A DNA stretch of 54,391 nucleotides from an uncultured Lachnospiraceae bacterium (GTDB lineage: Bacteria > Bacillota > Clostridia > Lachnospirales > Lachnospiraceae). Below, piece after piece: positions 39,058 to 48,757 of this stretch. The position numbers and the translations under genes were made by a program. The notes below the pieces were generated by a model. That model made no database searches, had not been told where the DNA came from, and saw nothing but the letters and a program-made list of their open reading frames with translations. The DNA lies in NCBI GenBank assembly GCA_902793685.1, contig CADBEN010000013.1, positions 1 to 54,391 of the forward strand, written 5' to 3'. Each line of letters starts with the position of its first letter. Within the stretch, counting starts at the first letter, position 1.

Positions 39058-40413
39058 ATGCTGCAGTATTGTACCGAGTATTTGTCAAATATGATGCCCG
39101 AACCGCTGGCATTGCTGCTGAGCGGCTTCCTGCTGTTTGTTGTGGTGATGGCGGCCGCGCTGGCTGCGGTAAAGATCAAGAACCTGATTTTCGGAAAATT
39201 TATCCGTGACAGGTCCATCCACTGGAAGTACATCAAGTCACTCCTGTCTTTTGCAATCTTCTTTATGGGAATCCTCGTGCTCAGTGCAGCCTATGGATAT
39301 ACCAGGGACATGAACCGGGTGCTGTTCGGCAGTGCCGGACTTCTGGTCGCGATCCTGGGTTTTGCCGCGCAGCCGGTGATCTCGGACATCGTCGCAGGAT
39401 TCGTCCTGGGATGGAGCCATCCCTTTGATCTCGGGGACAAGGTGGTGCTGGAAAAAAGCGGGATCAGCGGATCTATCCGGGACATCACGATCCGTCATGT
39501 CGTGATCCATCAGTTTGACGGCCTTTACGTCGTGGTCCCGAACAGTGTGATGAACCAGGAGATCATCACGAACAACACTTACAAAAAGGCGCTGACCGCG
39601 ACGGAGGTGGAGTTCGCCATCAGTTACGACAGTGACATCTGGAAAGCCATGAAGATCATCCACGGCGTGGTGGAGACCTCCAGATATACTGTTCCCTATA
39701 CGGAGGAGAATCCGGAAGGAAAAAACGCGGCGGTCTATATCACCGGCTTCGGGGACAGCTCCGTGAAGCTCAGGACTGTTATCTGGGCGCATAATGCGGA
39801 CGACTCTTTCATGGCGAGAAGCGACATCCTGTACCGGGTGAAAAAGGCGTTTGAGGAAAACGGCATCGAGATTCCGTATCCTTTCATGAACGTCGTGCAG
39901 CGTGAATATGTTGAGCGGGAGATCGCCGAAAAGGAGTCACCCGAAGAGAAGCGGGACATCAAAGACAAAAAGATGGCGACGATCCTGGACAAGGCAGACG
40001 CTTTTTCTAAGGCCAACGGTCTCTCCAGAAAAGATTCCGGGCAGATCCGTCTCCTGACAGAGGAATCGGTCCTTCTTCTCCGGAAGGCGACGGGAAAGAA
40101 TTCCTGCGACTTCTGGCCGCGGATTCTGAAGCACCGCGTGGAGCTCAGCTTCTTTGTTTCCATGCAGGACATCAGGAACATGAACAGCATCAGAGATCTG
40201 AATTCGGAAAAACAGTACGGTATCCTGCGCAGGATCCGTGACATGATAAGCACACGGGACAGAAAGGACAATGAGTGGTCCATGTCCGGGGAACCCGAGG
40301 TCAATGAAGACATGCTGGAACGGTCGATCCTGGAAAACCTTGCGGACGATATCCGGATCAGTGTGAAGAATCAGAAACTGGAGTTGACGATTGTCAAAGA
40401 ACTGTCCGTGTAA
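39058..40413 (+). CDS. MscS-type mechanosensitive channel with extra C-terminal domain
   Basis: A 451-aa protein. Three transmembrane helices (about 12-35, 55-80 and 85-110) lead into the MscS pore/beta domain (GFAAQPVISDIVAGF, then DLGDKVVLE and VVVPNSVMNQEIITNN). The MscS part ends near residue 285. A C-terminal region (about 300-451) is not part of the classical channel: LTEESVLLLRKATG and LERSILENLADDIRI then LELTIVKELSV look like an RsbW/histidine-kinase-like ATPase fold or a stand-alone relative of it. That last point is a guess by pattern. It would relieve osmotic pressure, perhaps with added control. Confidence 0.82.
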   Translation: MLQYCTEYLSNMMPEPLALLLSGFLLFVVVMAAALAAVKIKNLIFGKFIRDRSIHWKYIKSLLSFAIFFMGILVLSAAYGYTRDMNRVLFGSAGLLVAILGFAAQPVISDIVAGFVLGWSHPFDLGDKVVLEKSGISGSIRDITIRHVVIHQFDGLYVVVPNSVMNQEIITNNTYKKALTATEVEFAISYDSDIWKAMKIIHGVVETSRYTVPYTEENPEGKNAAVYITGFGDSSVKLRTVIWAHNADDSFMARSDILYRVKKAFEENGIEIPYPFMNVVQREYVEREIAEKESPEEKRDIKDKKMATILDKADAFSKANGLSRKDSGQIRLLTEESVLLLRKATGKNSCDFWPRILKHRVELSFFVSMQDIRNMNSIRDLNSEKQYGILRRIRDMISTRDRKDNEWSMSGEPEVNEDMLERSILENLADDIRISVKNQKLELTIVKELSV

Positions 40414-40448
40414 GAACTGATCACGGAACAGAGGAAAGGGGCTTTCAG

Positions 40449-41288
40449 ATGGAGCTTGGAAAGCTGCAGGAACTGAAGATCGTGAGATTCCGGGAATTCG
40501 GCGCGTTTCTCGCCGACCCGGAGAGCGGGGCAGGAGCGGAGACGGTCCTGCTTCCGAAAAAGCAGGTCCCGGAAGGGGCAAAAGAAGGGGACATCGTCCG
40601 GGTCTTCCTCTATAAGGACAGCGCGGACCGGCCCATAGCGACCGTGAAAGAGCCGTATGTGACGGTGGGCAGGATCGCGAAGCTCAGGATCCGCGACGTG
40701 ACAAAGATCGGTGCCTTCCTGGATATCGGCCTGGAGCGGGACGTCCTGCTTCCTTTCCGTGAGCGGGAAGGGGAGATCCATCCCGGGGATACGGTCCTGG
40801 CGGCGCTCTATGTGGACCACAGCGGGCGCCTGGCGGCGACCATGCGGATCTATCCTTACCTGACCGCCGCACAGGGCATCGAAAAGGATGCTGAGGTGAA
40901 GGGCACAGTCTACGAGGTCCGGGACATGGGCGTCTTTGTCGCTGTGGAGGACCGGTATTTCGGACTCATCCCGAAGAGCGAGGCCTACGGGGAGTTCCGC
41001 GTCGGCCAGGAGATCACGGCCCGCGTAATGCGGGTCCGGGAAGACGGAAAGCTGGATCTCAGCCCCCGGAAGGCGTCCTACAGGCAGATGGACGATGACG
41101 CGGAAAAGATCCTTGAAAAGCTGGAGGCTTCCGGAGGAAGACTGAAGCTTTCCGATGATTCGGATCCTGAGGAGATCCGCCGGATCCTCGGAATCTCCAA
41201 AAATGCCTTCAAGCGCGCCGCCGGCCGTCTCCTGAAACAGGGGAAGATCGGCATGGCTGATGGTGAGATTTACAGAAAAAACGCATAA
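40449..41288 (+). CDS. cvfB: S1 RNA-binding protein CvfB (YitL-like)
   Basis: A 279-aa protein with tandem S1-type OB-fold domains (GRIAKLRIRDVTKIGAFLDI and then KGTVYEVRDMGVFVAVEDRY) and a C-terminal winged helix (RRILGISKNAFKRAAGRLLK). CvfB homologues bind RNA and affect virulence gene or general expression in Firmicutes. AGAGGAAAGGGG precedes the ATG, and the length is typical. It lies 35 bases after the channel gene and may be co-transcribed. Confidence 0.92.
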   Translation: MELGKLQELKIVRFREFGAFLADPESGAGAETVLLPKKQVPEGAKEGDIVRVFLYKDSADRPIATVKEPYVTVGRIAKLRIRDVTKIGAFLDIGLERDVLLPFREREGEIHPGDTVLAALYVDHSGRLAATMRIYPYLTAAQGIEKDAEVKGTVYEVRDMGVFVAVEDRYFGLIPKSEAYGEFRVGQEITARVMRVREDGKLDLSPRKASYRQMDDDAEKILEKLEASGGRLKLSDDSDPEEIRRILGISKNAFKRAAGRLLKQGKIGMADGEIYRKNA

Positions 41289-41423
41289 AAACAGGGGGAA
41301 TCCTTCGACCTTTTTCATAAATCGTGGGAAATGACCTCTGAAAAGCCGGGGGAAAGTGAACAATTTTTCTTTCCGGAAATGTGAAAAGTGCACATAAAAA
41401 ATTCGTTGTTTTTAACAATTCCC

Positions 41424-41452
41424 TTGATATTCCCTTCTGCTTGTCTTATGAT
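41424..41452 (+). promoter_or_regulatory. Promoter of the cdaR-ftsEX unit
   Basis: TTGATA (41424-41429), 17-base spacer, TATGAT (41447-41452). The predicted start is near 41459. The upstream gap from 41289 shows no clear terminator for cvfB. Confidence 0.7.
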
Positions 41453-41520
41453 GATTCTGCAGACATTTATGTAAAGTATGTATGCCGCGCAAATGCGCTG
41501 CTTCGGGAAAGGAGAATGTT

Positions 41521-42609
41521 ATGATTTCGAACCAGATTCTGCAGACGACCCTGGAAGGTCTGAAGACGATTTCGAGGATCGACCTGTGCATCACAGATGT
41601 GGACGGCAAGATTATTGCCAGCACATTCCCCGGAGCAGAAGCCTTTGAGAGCGCAGCGCTTGCCTTTGCGGAATCTCCCGCGGAGTCCCAGCTGGTGAAC
41701 GGATGCCAGTTCTTCAAGGTGTTCGATGAAGCCCAGCTGGAGTATGTGCTTCTCGCGGAAGGCTCCAGCGACGACGTCTATATGGTCGGAAAGCTCGCCG
41801 CTTTCCAGCTGCAGAATCTCCTGACAGCCTACAAGGAGCGCTTTGACAAGGACAACTTCATCAAGAACCTGCTGCTGGACAACCTGCTGCTGGTGGATAT
41901 CTACAACCGCGCGAAGAAGCTGCACATCGATACGGACGTGCGCCGCGTGGTCTATATCATTGAGACCAGGAACGACCGGGACATCAATATCCTGGAGACG
42001 GTCCGCAGCTTCTTTACCGGAAGGATCCGTGATTTTGTCACGGCTGTAGACGGCAGGAACATCATCCTCGTCAAGGAACTTCTGGAGGATGAGGGCTACG
42101 AGGATCTGGACAAGGTCGCGGAGGAGATCCTGACCGGTCTCCGGGGCGAGGACATCACGAACGTCAACATCGCCTACGGAACGATCGTCAGCGAGATCAA
42201 GGAAGTCTCCCGGTCCTACAAGGAAGCCAAGATGGCGCTGGACGTCGGAAAGATCTTCTACAGCGGACAGAGCGTGGTGGCGTACAACCGTCTTGGCATA
42301 GGCCGCCTGATCTACCAGCTGCCCATCCCGCTCTGCAGGATGTTCATCCGGGAGATCTTCGAAGGCAAGAACCCGGATGATTTCGACGAAGAGACGCTGC
42401 AGACCATCAACAAGTTCTTTGAGAACAGCCTGAATGTTTCCGAGACCTCCCGCCAGCTGTACATCCACAGAAACACGCTGGTCTACCGTCTTGACAAGCT
42501 TCAGAAGACGACGGGCCTGGATCTCCGGGTGTTTGAGGACGCCATCACCTTCAAGATCGCCCTGATGGTCGTCAAGTACATGAAGTACATGGAATCTATT
42601 GATTACTGA
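41521..42609 (+). CDS. CdaR/PucR-family transcriptional regulator
   Basis: A 362-aa regulator. The N-terminal diacid-recognition-like sensing domain (about 1-130) is followed by a GGDEF-like middle fold (about 135-280) and the PucR C-terminal helix-turn-helix (NVSETSRQLYIHRNTLVYRL, about residues 305-324). Members respond to sugar diacids or other metabolites; the ligand is unknown here. It sits 39 bases before ftsE in a conserved Clostridia order, hinting at control of, or joint expression with, cell-division genes. ATG 41521 has AAAGGAGAATG upstream. Confidence 0.85.
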   Translation: MISNQILQTTLEGLKTISRIDLCITDVDGKIIASTFPGAEAFESAALAFAESPAESQLVNGCQFFKVFDEAQLEYVLLAEGSSDDVYMVGKLAAFQLQNLLTAYKERFDKDNFIKNLLLDNLLLVDIYNRAKKLHIDTDVRRVVYIIETRNDRDINILETVRSFFTGRIRDFVTAVDGRNIILVKELLEDEGYEDLDKVAEEILTGLRGEDITNVNIAYGTIVSEIKEVSRSYKEAKMALDVGKIFYSGQSVVAYNRLGIGRLIYQLPIPLCRMFIREIFEGKNPDDFDEETLQTINKFFENSLNVSETSRQLYIHRNTLVYRLDKLQKTTGLDLRVFEDAITFKIALMVVKYMKYMESIDY

Positions 42610-42648
42610 AATAAGAACGGATGAACCAAGGAGGCAGAGGAACTGCCT

Positions 42649-43314
42649 ATGATCGAACTGAACAATGTCAGCAAATCCTATGAACGGGGAAAGCGCGCGC
42701 TGAAGAACGTAACGCTTACCATCCGGGACGGGGAATTTGTGTTTATCATGGGACGCTCGGGCGCCGGAAAATCGACGCTTCTGCGTCTCCTGATGAAGGA
42801 GACGGATCCCACCGAGGGAACCCTGGTGGTAAATGACGTGGACCTGAACAGACTGTCCAGAAGAAACGTCCCGAAATACAGGAGGACCATCGGTGTGGTC
42901 TTTCAGGATTTCCGTCTCCTGAAGCATCTGAATGTCTATGAAAATGTCGCTTTTGCCCAGCGCGTGATCGGAAAGAGCACTGCGGAGATCCGGGAAAATG
43001 TTCCGGAGGTCCTCCGCAGGGTGGGGCTTTCCGCAAAGTACAAGGCGAATGTCCGGGAACTTTCCGGCGGAGAGCAGCAGCGCGTCGCCATCGCCAGAGC
43101 CCTGGTGAACCGGCCGAAGCTTCTGCTGGCGGACGAGCCCACGGGAAATCTGGACGCGAAGACTGCGGAGGATATCATGCGTCTTCTGGAGGAGATCAAC
43201 GAATCCGGGACGACGGTCGTCGTGATCACCCATTCCGCGGATATCGTGGCGAAAATGAAAAAAAGAGTCGTCATCCTGGATAAGGGGACGCTGAGAAGCG
43301 ACGAGGAGCTCTGA
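42649..43314 (+). CDS. ftsE: Cell division ATP-binding protein FtsE
   Basis: A 221-aa ABC ATPase: Walker [11 protein letters not shown]-loop VFQDFRLL, signature LSGGEQQR, Walker [13 protein letters not shown] and H-loop VVVITHS. With FtsX it powers activation of peptidoglycan hydrolases at the septum or side wall. AAGGAGG precedes the ATG. FtsX begins 4 bases after its stop. Confidence 0.95.
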   Translation: MIELNNVSKSYERGKRALKNVTLTIRDGEFVFIMGRSGAGKSTLLRLLMKETDPTEGTLVVNDVDLNRLSRRNVPKYRRTIGVVFQDFRLLKHLNVYENVAFAQRVIGKSTAEIRENVPEVLRRVGLSAKYKANVRELSGGEQQRVAIARALVNRPKLLLADEPTGNLDAKTAEDIMRLLEEINESGTTVVVITHSADIVAKMKKRVVILDKGTLRSDEEL

Positions 43315-43318
43315 GTTC

Positions 43319-44227
43319 ATGAATCTAAACACCATTGGCTACTGCGTAAAGCAGGGCCTGAGAAATATATGCCGGAATCTGAAGTTCTCGCTTGCAAGCG
43401 CGGCGACTGTTTCGGCATGTATTTTTTTGTTCTGCATGTTCTTTTCTATTGTAAAAAACCTGGACTATGTCGTGAAGAACGCGGAGAGCAACCTGGGAAT
43501 CACGGTGCTCTTCGACGAGTCTCTTCCGGAGGAAAAGATCCGGGAGATCGGAGAGGAGATCGGAAAAAGGCCGGAGGTCCGGGAGATGGAATTTGTGTCC
43601 GCGGACGAGGCGTGGAACGAGTTCAAAACTGAGTATTTTGCGGGGAGGGAAGAACTGGCGGCCGGATTTGAACAGGACAACCCCCTGGCGGGAAGCGCTT
43701 CCTGGAATATCCTGATCAACGATATCCAGCAGCAGGAGGGTCTGGTGGCGTGGCTGAAGGAGCAGCCCGGCGTCCGTGCAGTCAATTATTCCAGCAGCGC
43801 GGTCTCGAGCCTGATCCGCCTGAACCGGGTCATCACCCTGCTTTCCGGCGGCATCATCCTCATCCTGCTCCTGGTCGCGGTCTTCCTGATCAGCAACACC
43901 ATCACGGTGGCTGCCGCGTTCCGGAGAAACGAGAATGAGATCATGCGCCTCATCGGCGCGACCAACGGCATGATCCGCGCGCCCTTCGTGATCGAGGGAA
44001 CGCTGATCGGGCTGATCGGGGCGATCGTCCCGCTGCTGCTGGTCTCCGCGATCTACCGGAAAGTGCTGGTGTATCTCACGGAACGCTTCAGCGTCCTGTC
44101 CGACATCTTCCGCTTCCTGCCCCTTTCGGAGGTCTTCCCGACCATGGCAGGCGCGGCACTGGGCCTGGGCGCGGGAATCGGCTTCCTGGTCAGCTACGTC
44201 ACGATCTGCAGGAACCTCAGAGTCTGA
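43319..44227 (+). CDS. ftsX: Cell division membrane protein FtsX
   Basis: A 302-aa permease-like protein with four transmembrane helices (one near residue 25, three after about 175) and a large extracellular loop between the first two. The FtsX C-terminal MacB-like core has NTITVAAAFRRNENEIMRLIGATNG. It transmits ATP-driven change from FtsE to an extracellular hydrolase, here plausibly the M23 peptidase encoded next. Length and topology are typical. Confidence 0.95.
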   Translation: MNLNTIGYCVKQGLRNICRNLKFSLASAATVSACIFLFCMFFSIVKNLDYVVKNAESNLGITVLFDESLPEEKIREIGEEIGKRPEVREMEFVSADEAWNEFKTEYFAGREELAAGFEQDNPLAGSASWNILINDIQQQEGLVAWLKEQPGVRAVNYSSSAVSSLIRLNRVITLLSGGIILILLLVAVFLISNTITVAAAFRRNENEIMRLIGATNGMIRAPFVIEGTLIGLIGAIVPLLLVSAIYRKVLVYLTERFSVLSDIFRFLPLSEVFPTMAGAALGLGAGIGFLVSYVTICRNLRV

Positions 44228-44242
44228 ACGGGAGGTGCAGGT

Positions 44243-45490
44243 ATGATACGAAATCGGATCATCCGGATCGCCGCCGCAGTCCTCTGCGGGGCAGTGCTGG
44301 CGTCACAGCCGTCGGTGCCGGCCTTCGCAAAGGCGAACGCGGAGGAGCAGAAAAAACTGGACGCTGCCGCGGAAAAGAAGAAAAAGCTGGAAGAGGAAAA
44401 GAAGAAGACCCAGGGCACCATCAACCGACTGAACGGGCTCAAGGCCGATGTCGCCGCTTATATGCGGGAGCTGGACAACACCCTTTCCGAGATCGCCGAT
44501 GAGATCGAGCGCCTGGACGGGGAGATCGGGACCAAGGAGACGGAGGTCGAGGGCCTGAAGACAGACCTCGCCGCTGCGGAAGAGACTGCGGACAGACAGT
44601 TCGCGGACATGAAGCTCCGGATCAAGTACATGTATGAAAAAGGAGAGACCGGATTCCTGGACATGCTTCTGAACGCCCGGAACCTGACGGACTTTTTCAA
44701 TCATGCCGAGTATATCGAAAAGATCTCGGAGTATGACCGGGCTCAGCTGGACGCCTATGAGACGACCTGTGTGGAGATCGAGGAAAAGAAAGCCGGTGTA
44801 GAGGCGGAGATCGAAACACTGGAGGGCCTGAAGACCGATCAGGAGGCAAAGCAGGAATCCTCGAAGACCCTTCTGGCGGAAAAGCAGAAGGAACTCTCGA
44901 AATACACGGCCCAGATCAGCGAAGCTGAAAGTGAGCTGAGCGATTATAATAAAGACATCGCTGCCCAGGAGGAAGCCATCAAGGCAGTGGAGGCCCAGAT
45001 CAAAAAACGTGAGGAAGAAGAGCGGAAGGCAGCGGAGGCTGCTGCCAGGGCTGCTGCCGCGGCGAAAAAGCGGCAGGCGACCGTATCTCTGGGAGACATC
45101 CGGTTCCGCTGGCCCTGCCCGGCAAGCGGACGCATCACCTCCGGATTCGGAAGCCGCAAATCTCCGACGAAGGGGGCAAGCACCTACCATAACGGCATCG
45201 ATATCGGCGCCCCGACAGGTTCTGCCATCGTCGCGGCTGCCGCGGGCGAGGTCGTCACGGCCACTTATTCCGGCTCGGCGGGCAATTATATCATGCTGAG
45301 CCACGGCGGCGGGATCTATACACTCTATATGCACTGCTCCAAGCTGAACGTCAGCGTCGGGCAGACGGTGAAGGCCGGGCAGACCATCGGAAAGGTGGGA
45401 TCCACCGGTTATTCCACCGGCCCCCATCTCCATTTCGGGATCCGGGCCAACGGATCATATCTGAATCCGAGCAAGTATGTAAGCCCGTAA
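44243..45490 (+). CDS. Secreted coiled-coil M23 peptidase (EnvC-like)
   Basis: A 415-aa exported protein. A signal peptide (about 1-28, ending FAKA) is followed by two long coiled coils (about 32-110 and 165-275) and a LytM/M23 domain (about 285-415) with the zinc residues in YHNGIDIG and HLHFGIR. EnvC-like proteins are the activators or hydrolases controlled by FtsEX. The His and Asp ligands are intact, so it may be a true endopeptidase. ATG 44243 has GGGAGGTGCAG upstream, 16 bases after ftsX. Confidence 0.92.
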   Translation: MIRNRIIRIAAAVLCGAVLASQPSVPAFAKANAEEQKKLDAAAEKKKKLEEEKKKTQGTINRLNGLKADVAAYMRELDNTLSEIADEIERLDGEIGTKETEVEGLKTDLAAAEETADRQFADMKLRIKYMYEKGETGFLDMLLNARNLTDFFNHAEYIEKISEYDRAQLDAYETTCVEIEEKKAGVEAEIETLEGLKTDQEAKQESSKTLLAEKQKELSKYTAQISEAESELSDYNKDIAAQEEAIKAVEAQIKKREEEERKAAEAAARAAAAAKKRQATVSLGDIRFRWPCPASGRITSGFGSRKSPTKGASTYHNGIDIGAPTGSAIVAAAAGEVVTATYSGSAGNYIMLSHGGGIYTLYMHCSKLNVSVGQTVKAGQTIGKVGSTGYSTGPHLHFGIRANGSYLNPSKYVSP

Positions 45491-45577
45491 GTCTGTGATC
45501 ACTCAGCATCCCGGAGCAGAGGGTGCCGTGTGTGAGCAGGTACGTAATTGTATAAGAAAGGACAGGATCTGAGATCC

Positions 45578-46960
45578 ATGGAAGAACAGAAGGACATGAA
45601 CACCGTGTCCGCGGATACGGAAGTAAAGGAAGCAGCCGCCGGAGAGACTATGCAGGCGGAAGCGCCGGCCGCGGCGCCGGATGCAGCACAGAGGGCGGAA
45701 AAGAAGAAAAGAAGGATCGGGTTCCTGCCGGGTTTCCTGATGGGGTTTGCAGTGGCGCTTCTGATAGGCGCGGTCACTGCGGGAACCTTTTTCCGGTGGT
45801 TCGTCCGCCAGGAATTCGGTTTCAGCAATGCCGCGGGAACGCATGGCGAGGTCACGGTGAAGCCGGAAAAGCCGGTGGAACCGAATCCCGAGAACCTGGA
45901 TTATGACCGGATCACGGCAAAGATCCGGCTCCTCCAGAAGGTCATCAGCCGGAACTACCTTTTTGACGAGGACCCGGTGGCAGTGGAGGAGGGCATTTAC
46001 AGCGGCATGATGGAGGGACTCGGCGATCCCTATTCTGTTTACTATACCGAGAAGGAGTACGCGCAGCTGACGGAGGAGACTTCAGGAACCTACTCCGGCA
46101 TCGGCGCCCTGCTCTCCCAGGATCCGGACACGAAGATCTGCACAGTCCTGAAGGTCTTCCGGGGCTCGCCTGCGGAGGAGGCCGGCCTGAAGGACGGAGA
46201 CATCCTCGTTTCGGCGGACGGCCATGAGATCACCGGAGAGGATCTGGATTACTTTGTTTCGACCTATATCCGCGGCCCGGAGAACACGGAAGTTGAGCTG
46301 GTCGTGCTCCGCGGTGAGAAGCGGGAGGAAGTCACGCTGAACATCACCCGCAAGAGCATCGATACCCCCACTGTGGAATGGAAGATGCTGGACAACAAGG
46401 CGGGATACATTGCAGTCTCCCAGTTTGACATCGTCACCCCGGACCAGTTTGAAAAGGCGGTCAACGAGCTCACGGAGCAGGGAATGACCAGTCTGGTGAT
46501 CGATCTCCGTAACAATCCGGGCGGCGTCGTCCAGTCCGCCACCAGGATGCTCGATTACATGCTGCCCGACGGACTTCTGGTCTATACGGCCGGCAGGAGC
46601 GGCGTCGGCGAAAAGTTCTACGCCACGGATGACCATGAAGTGGACATCCCGACAGCGATCCTGATCAACGGGCATTCCGCCAGCGCTTCGGAGATCTTTG
46701 CCGGCGCCTACAAGGATTACGGCAAGGCAAAGATTGTGGGGACCACCACCTTCGGCAAGGGCATCGTGCAGTTTGTCCTGCCCCTCGGGGACGGCAGCGC
46801 GGTGAAGATCACGACGCAGCACTATTACACGCCGAACGGATTTGATCTCCACGGCAAGGGAATCGAGCCTGATGTAAAGGCAGAACCCGGCGAGGACGAC
46901 GTGATCGGCAGCGACAAAGATGCGCAGCTGGAAGCCGCGCTGAAAGCAATCGCAGAGTAA
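45578..46960 (+). CDS. Carboxy-terminal processing protease (S41, CtpA type)
   Basis: A 460-aa S41 peptidase. An N-terminal Ala/Glu-rich cytoplasmic part precedes one transmembrane segment (about 50-75), a PDZ domain (about 175-265: GTYSGIGALLS, GLKDGDILVSADGHEI) and the Ser-Lys catalytic domain with NGHSASASEIFAGAYKD (Ser) and TFGKGIVQ (Lys). It degrades or trims extracellular proteins. ATG 45578 is favoured; a TTG at 45548 is possible but lacks a ribosome binding site. It ends the ftsEX-M23 unit. Confidence 0.92.
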   Translation: MEEQKDMNTVSADTEVKEAAAGETMQAEAPAAAPDAAQRAEKKKRRIGFLPGFLMGFAVALLIGAVTAGTFFRWFVRQEFGFSNAAGTHGEVTVKPEKPVEPNPENLDYDRITAKIRLLQKVISRNYLFDEDPVAVEEGIYSGMMEGLGDPYSVYYTEKEYAQLTEETSGTYSGIGALLSQDPDTKICTVLKVFRGSPAEEAGLKDGDILVSADGHEITGEDLDYFVSTYIRGPENTEVELVVLRGEKREEVTLNITRKSIDTPTVEWKMLDNKAGYIAVSQFDIVTPDQFEKAVNELTEQGMTSLVIDLRNNPGGVVQSATRMLDYMLPDGLLVYTAGRSGVGEKFYATDDHEVDIPTAILINGHSASASEIFAGAYKDYGKAKIVGTTTFGKGIVQFVLPLGDGSAVKITTQHYYTPNGFDLHGKGIEPDVKAEPGEDDVIGSDKDAQLEAALKAIAE

Positions 46961-46962
46961 TA

Positions 46963-47005
46963 CAAGGTGCCGCAGCCGGCAGGAAATCGGCTGCGGCACT
47001 TGTTA
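46963..47005 (+). terminator. Terminator after the S41 peptidase gene
   Basis: GTGCCGCAGCCG (46967-46978) pairs with CGGCTGCGGCAC (46988-46999), flanked by CAAG/CTTG, then TTATTC. The tail overlaps the -35 of the next promoter. Confidence 0.75.
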
Positions 47006-47027
47006 TTCATGAAAATACGGTTATAAT
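47000..47027 (+). promoter_or_regulatory. Promoter of the amino-acid ABC transporter
   Basis: TTGTTA (47000-47005), 16-base spacer, TATAAT (47022-47027). It gives a leader of about 125 bases with a short GCGG/CCGC hairpin near 47080 but no recognised riboswitch. Confidence 0.7.
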
Positions 47028-47157
47028 GTTATTTATTCGGGCTTGCAGTGTAATTTGTCGAATTGTGCAAAAATTGATGCGGCTGCACCGCGCGGCAATG
47101 CATCGCCCTGCAGGCGGAATAATAATAGAAAAACAATTGCAACAGGAGGTAATAATT

Positions 47158-47985
47158 ATGAAAAAAGGTATTAGCATTCTTCTGGCGGCGGCCATGCTGG
47201 CAATGACTGCCTGCGGCGGTTCCTCCGCAACGGCAACCACTGCGGCACCGGCAGCCACTACTGCAGCGGCAGCTGAGACCAAGGCAGCTGAGGCAGCACC
47301 GGCGGCAGTGAAGACGGTTCAGGAAGGCAAGCTGGTCATGTGCACCAACGCGGAGTTCCCGCCCTATGAGTATCATGACAACAATACCATCGTCGGCATC
47401 GATGCGGACATCTGCGCAGCCATCGCCGAGAAGATGGGCCTGGAACTGGAGATCGAGGACATCGCTTTCGATTCCATCATTCCGGAGATCTCTTCCGGCA
47501 AGGCGGACATCGGCGCAGCCGGCATGACGGTCACCGAGGACCGCAAGCAGAACGTCGACTTCTCCGAGACCTACGCGAAGGCATCCCAGGTCATCATCGT
47601 GACCGAGAATTCCGAGGTCAAGGGTTTTGACGACCTGAAGGGCAAGAAGGTCGGCGTCCAGACCGGAACCACCGGCGACATCTATGTTACCGGAGACCTG
47701 GGCGATGAGTGTGTCGAGCGCTACGCAAAGGGTATGGAGGCTGTCCAGGCTCTGTCCCAGACCAAGATCGACGCAGTCGTCATCGACGGCGAGCCGGCGA
47801 AGAAGTACATCAGCGAAGTCCCCGGCCTGAAGATCCTTGACGAGTCCTACACCGACGAAGAGTATGCCATCGCGATCCGCAAGGGCAACACCGAGCTTCT
47901 TGATGCAGTCAACAAGGCCATCGGAGAGCTGAAGGCAGACGGAACCCTCGACGCGATCGTCGCGAAGTATATCAACGCTGACTGA
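47158..47985 (+). CDS. Polar amino-acid ABC transporter substrate-binding lipoprotein
   Basis: A 275-aa lipoprotein of the family-3 (SBP_bac_3) class. Lipobox MTAC (near residue 19) is followed by an Ala/Thr linker. The core begins LVMCTNAEFPPYEYHDNN and includes GIDADICAAIAEKMG, GKADIGAAGMTVTEDR and KGKKVGVQTGTTGDIY. Such proteins bind His, Gln, Arg or cystine; the ligand is not clear. ATG 47158 has ACAGGAGGT upstream; the longer frame lacks one. It is followed by a terminator-like hairpin and then the permease gene. Confidence 0.92.
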   Translation: MKKGISILLAAAMLAMTACGGSSATATTAAPAATTAAAAETKAAEAAPAAVKTVQEGKLVMCTNAEFPPYEYHDNNTIVGIDADICAAIAEKMGLELEIEDIAFDSIIPEISSGKADIGAAGMTVTEDRKQNVDFSETYAKASQVIIVTENSEVKGFDDLKGKKVGVQTGTTGDIYVTGDLGDECVERYAKGMEAVQALSQTKIDAVVIDGEPAKKYISEVPGLKILDESYTDEEYAIAIRKGNTELLDAVNKAIGELKADGTLDAIVAKYINAD

Positions 47986-47999
47986 ATCATTGTGAAGCG

Positions 48000-48045
48000 G
48001 GACCCCCGGCCTGTTATCTTTCCGGACCGGGGGTCCGTATTTTCT
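48000..48045 (+). terminator. Attenuating hairpin within the transporter unit
   Basis: A perfect 10-bp stem GGACCCCCGG (48000-48009) with CCGGGGGTCC (48027-48036), then GTATTTTCTT. It probably lets most transcripts end after the binding-protein gene, giving more of that protein than of the membrane parts. Confidence 0.65.
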
Positions 48046-48067
48046 TCCAGAAGGAGAATCCATATCC

Positions 48068-48757
48068 ATGCAGAGTCTTTATGAGTCATTTGTCCTGAAT
48101 TTTATCAAGGACGACCGCTGGAAGTACCTGACGAACGGTCTTGCAGTCACACTGAAGATCACTTTCTTCGCGGTACTTCTGGGTCTTGCGATCGGCTTCG
48201 TCATCGCCATGATCCGCAGCACCTATGAGAACACCGGGAAGCTGAAGATCCTGAACGCCATCACCAGCCTTTATCTGCTGGTCATCCGCGGAACGCCTGT
48301 CGTTGTCCAGCTGATGATCATCTACTTCGTCATCTTCGGCTCTGTCCGGATCGACAAGTCCTTTGTCGCGATCCTGGCCTTCGGAATCAACTCAGGCGCC
48401 TATCAGGCGGAGATCTTCCGCTCCGGAATCCAGTCGATTCCCCGCGGACAGTTTGAGGCAGGCCGCAGCCTTGGCTTCAACTACCGCGAGACCATGACGA
48501 ACATCATCATGCCCCAGGCATTCAAGAACGTCATTCCGACCCTGGCCAACGAGTTCATCGTCCTCCTGAAGGAGACTTCGGTCGCAGGCTACATTGCCCT
48601 CGAGGATCTGACCAAGGGCGGCGACATCATCCGCAGCCGGACCTACTCCGCGTTCATGCCTCTGATGGCGGTCGCGCTGATCTACCTGCTGCTGGTCATG
48701 CTGTTCTCCCAGGGAGTGAAGCTGCTGGAAAGGAGGCTGAAGAAGAGTGAGCGCTGA
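48068..48757 (+). CDS. Amino-acid ABC transporter permease
   Basis: A 229-aa HisM/GlnP-type permease with five predicted helices and the EAA loop [24 protein letters not shown]. The start of the domain [18 protein letters not shown] is typical. It forms the membrane channel with the adjacent ATPase. ATG 48068 has AGAAGGAG upstream. It overlaps the ATPase start. Confidence 0.95.
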   Translation: MQSLYESFVLNFIKDDRWKYLTNGLAVTLKITFFAVLLGLAIGFVIAMIRSTYENTGKLKILNAITSLYLLVIRGTPVVVQLMIIYFVIFGSVRIDKSFVAILAFGINSGAYQAEIFRSGIQSIPRGQFEAGRSLGFNYRETMTNIIMPQAFKNVIPTLANEFIVLLKETSVAGYIALEDLTKGGDIIRSRTYSAFMPLMAVALIYLLLVMLFSQGVKLLERRLKKSER

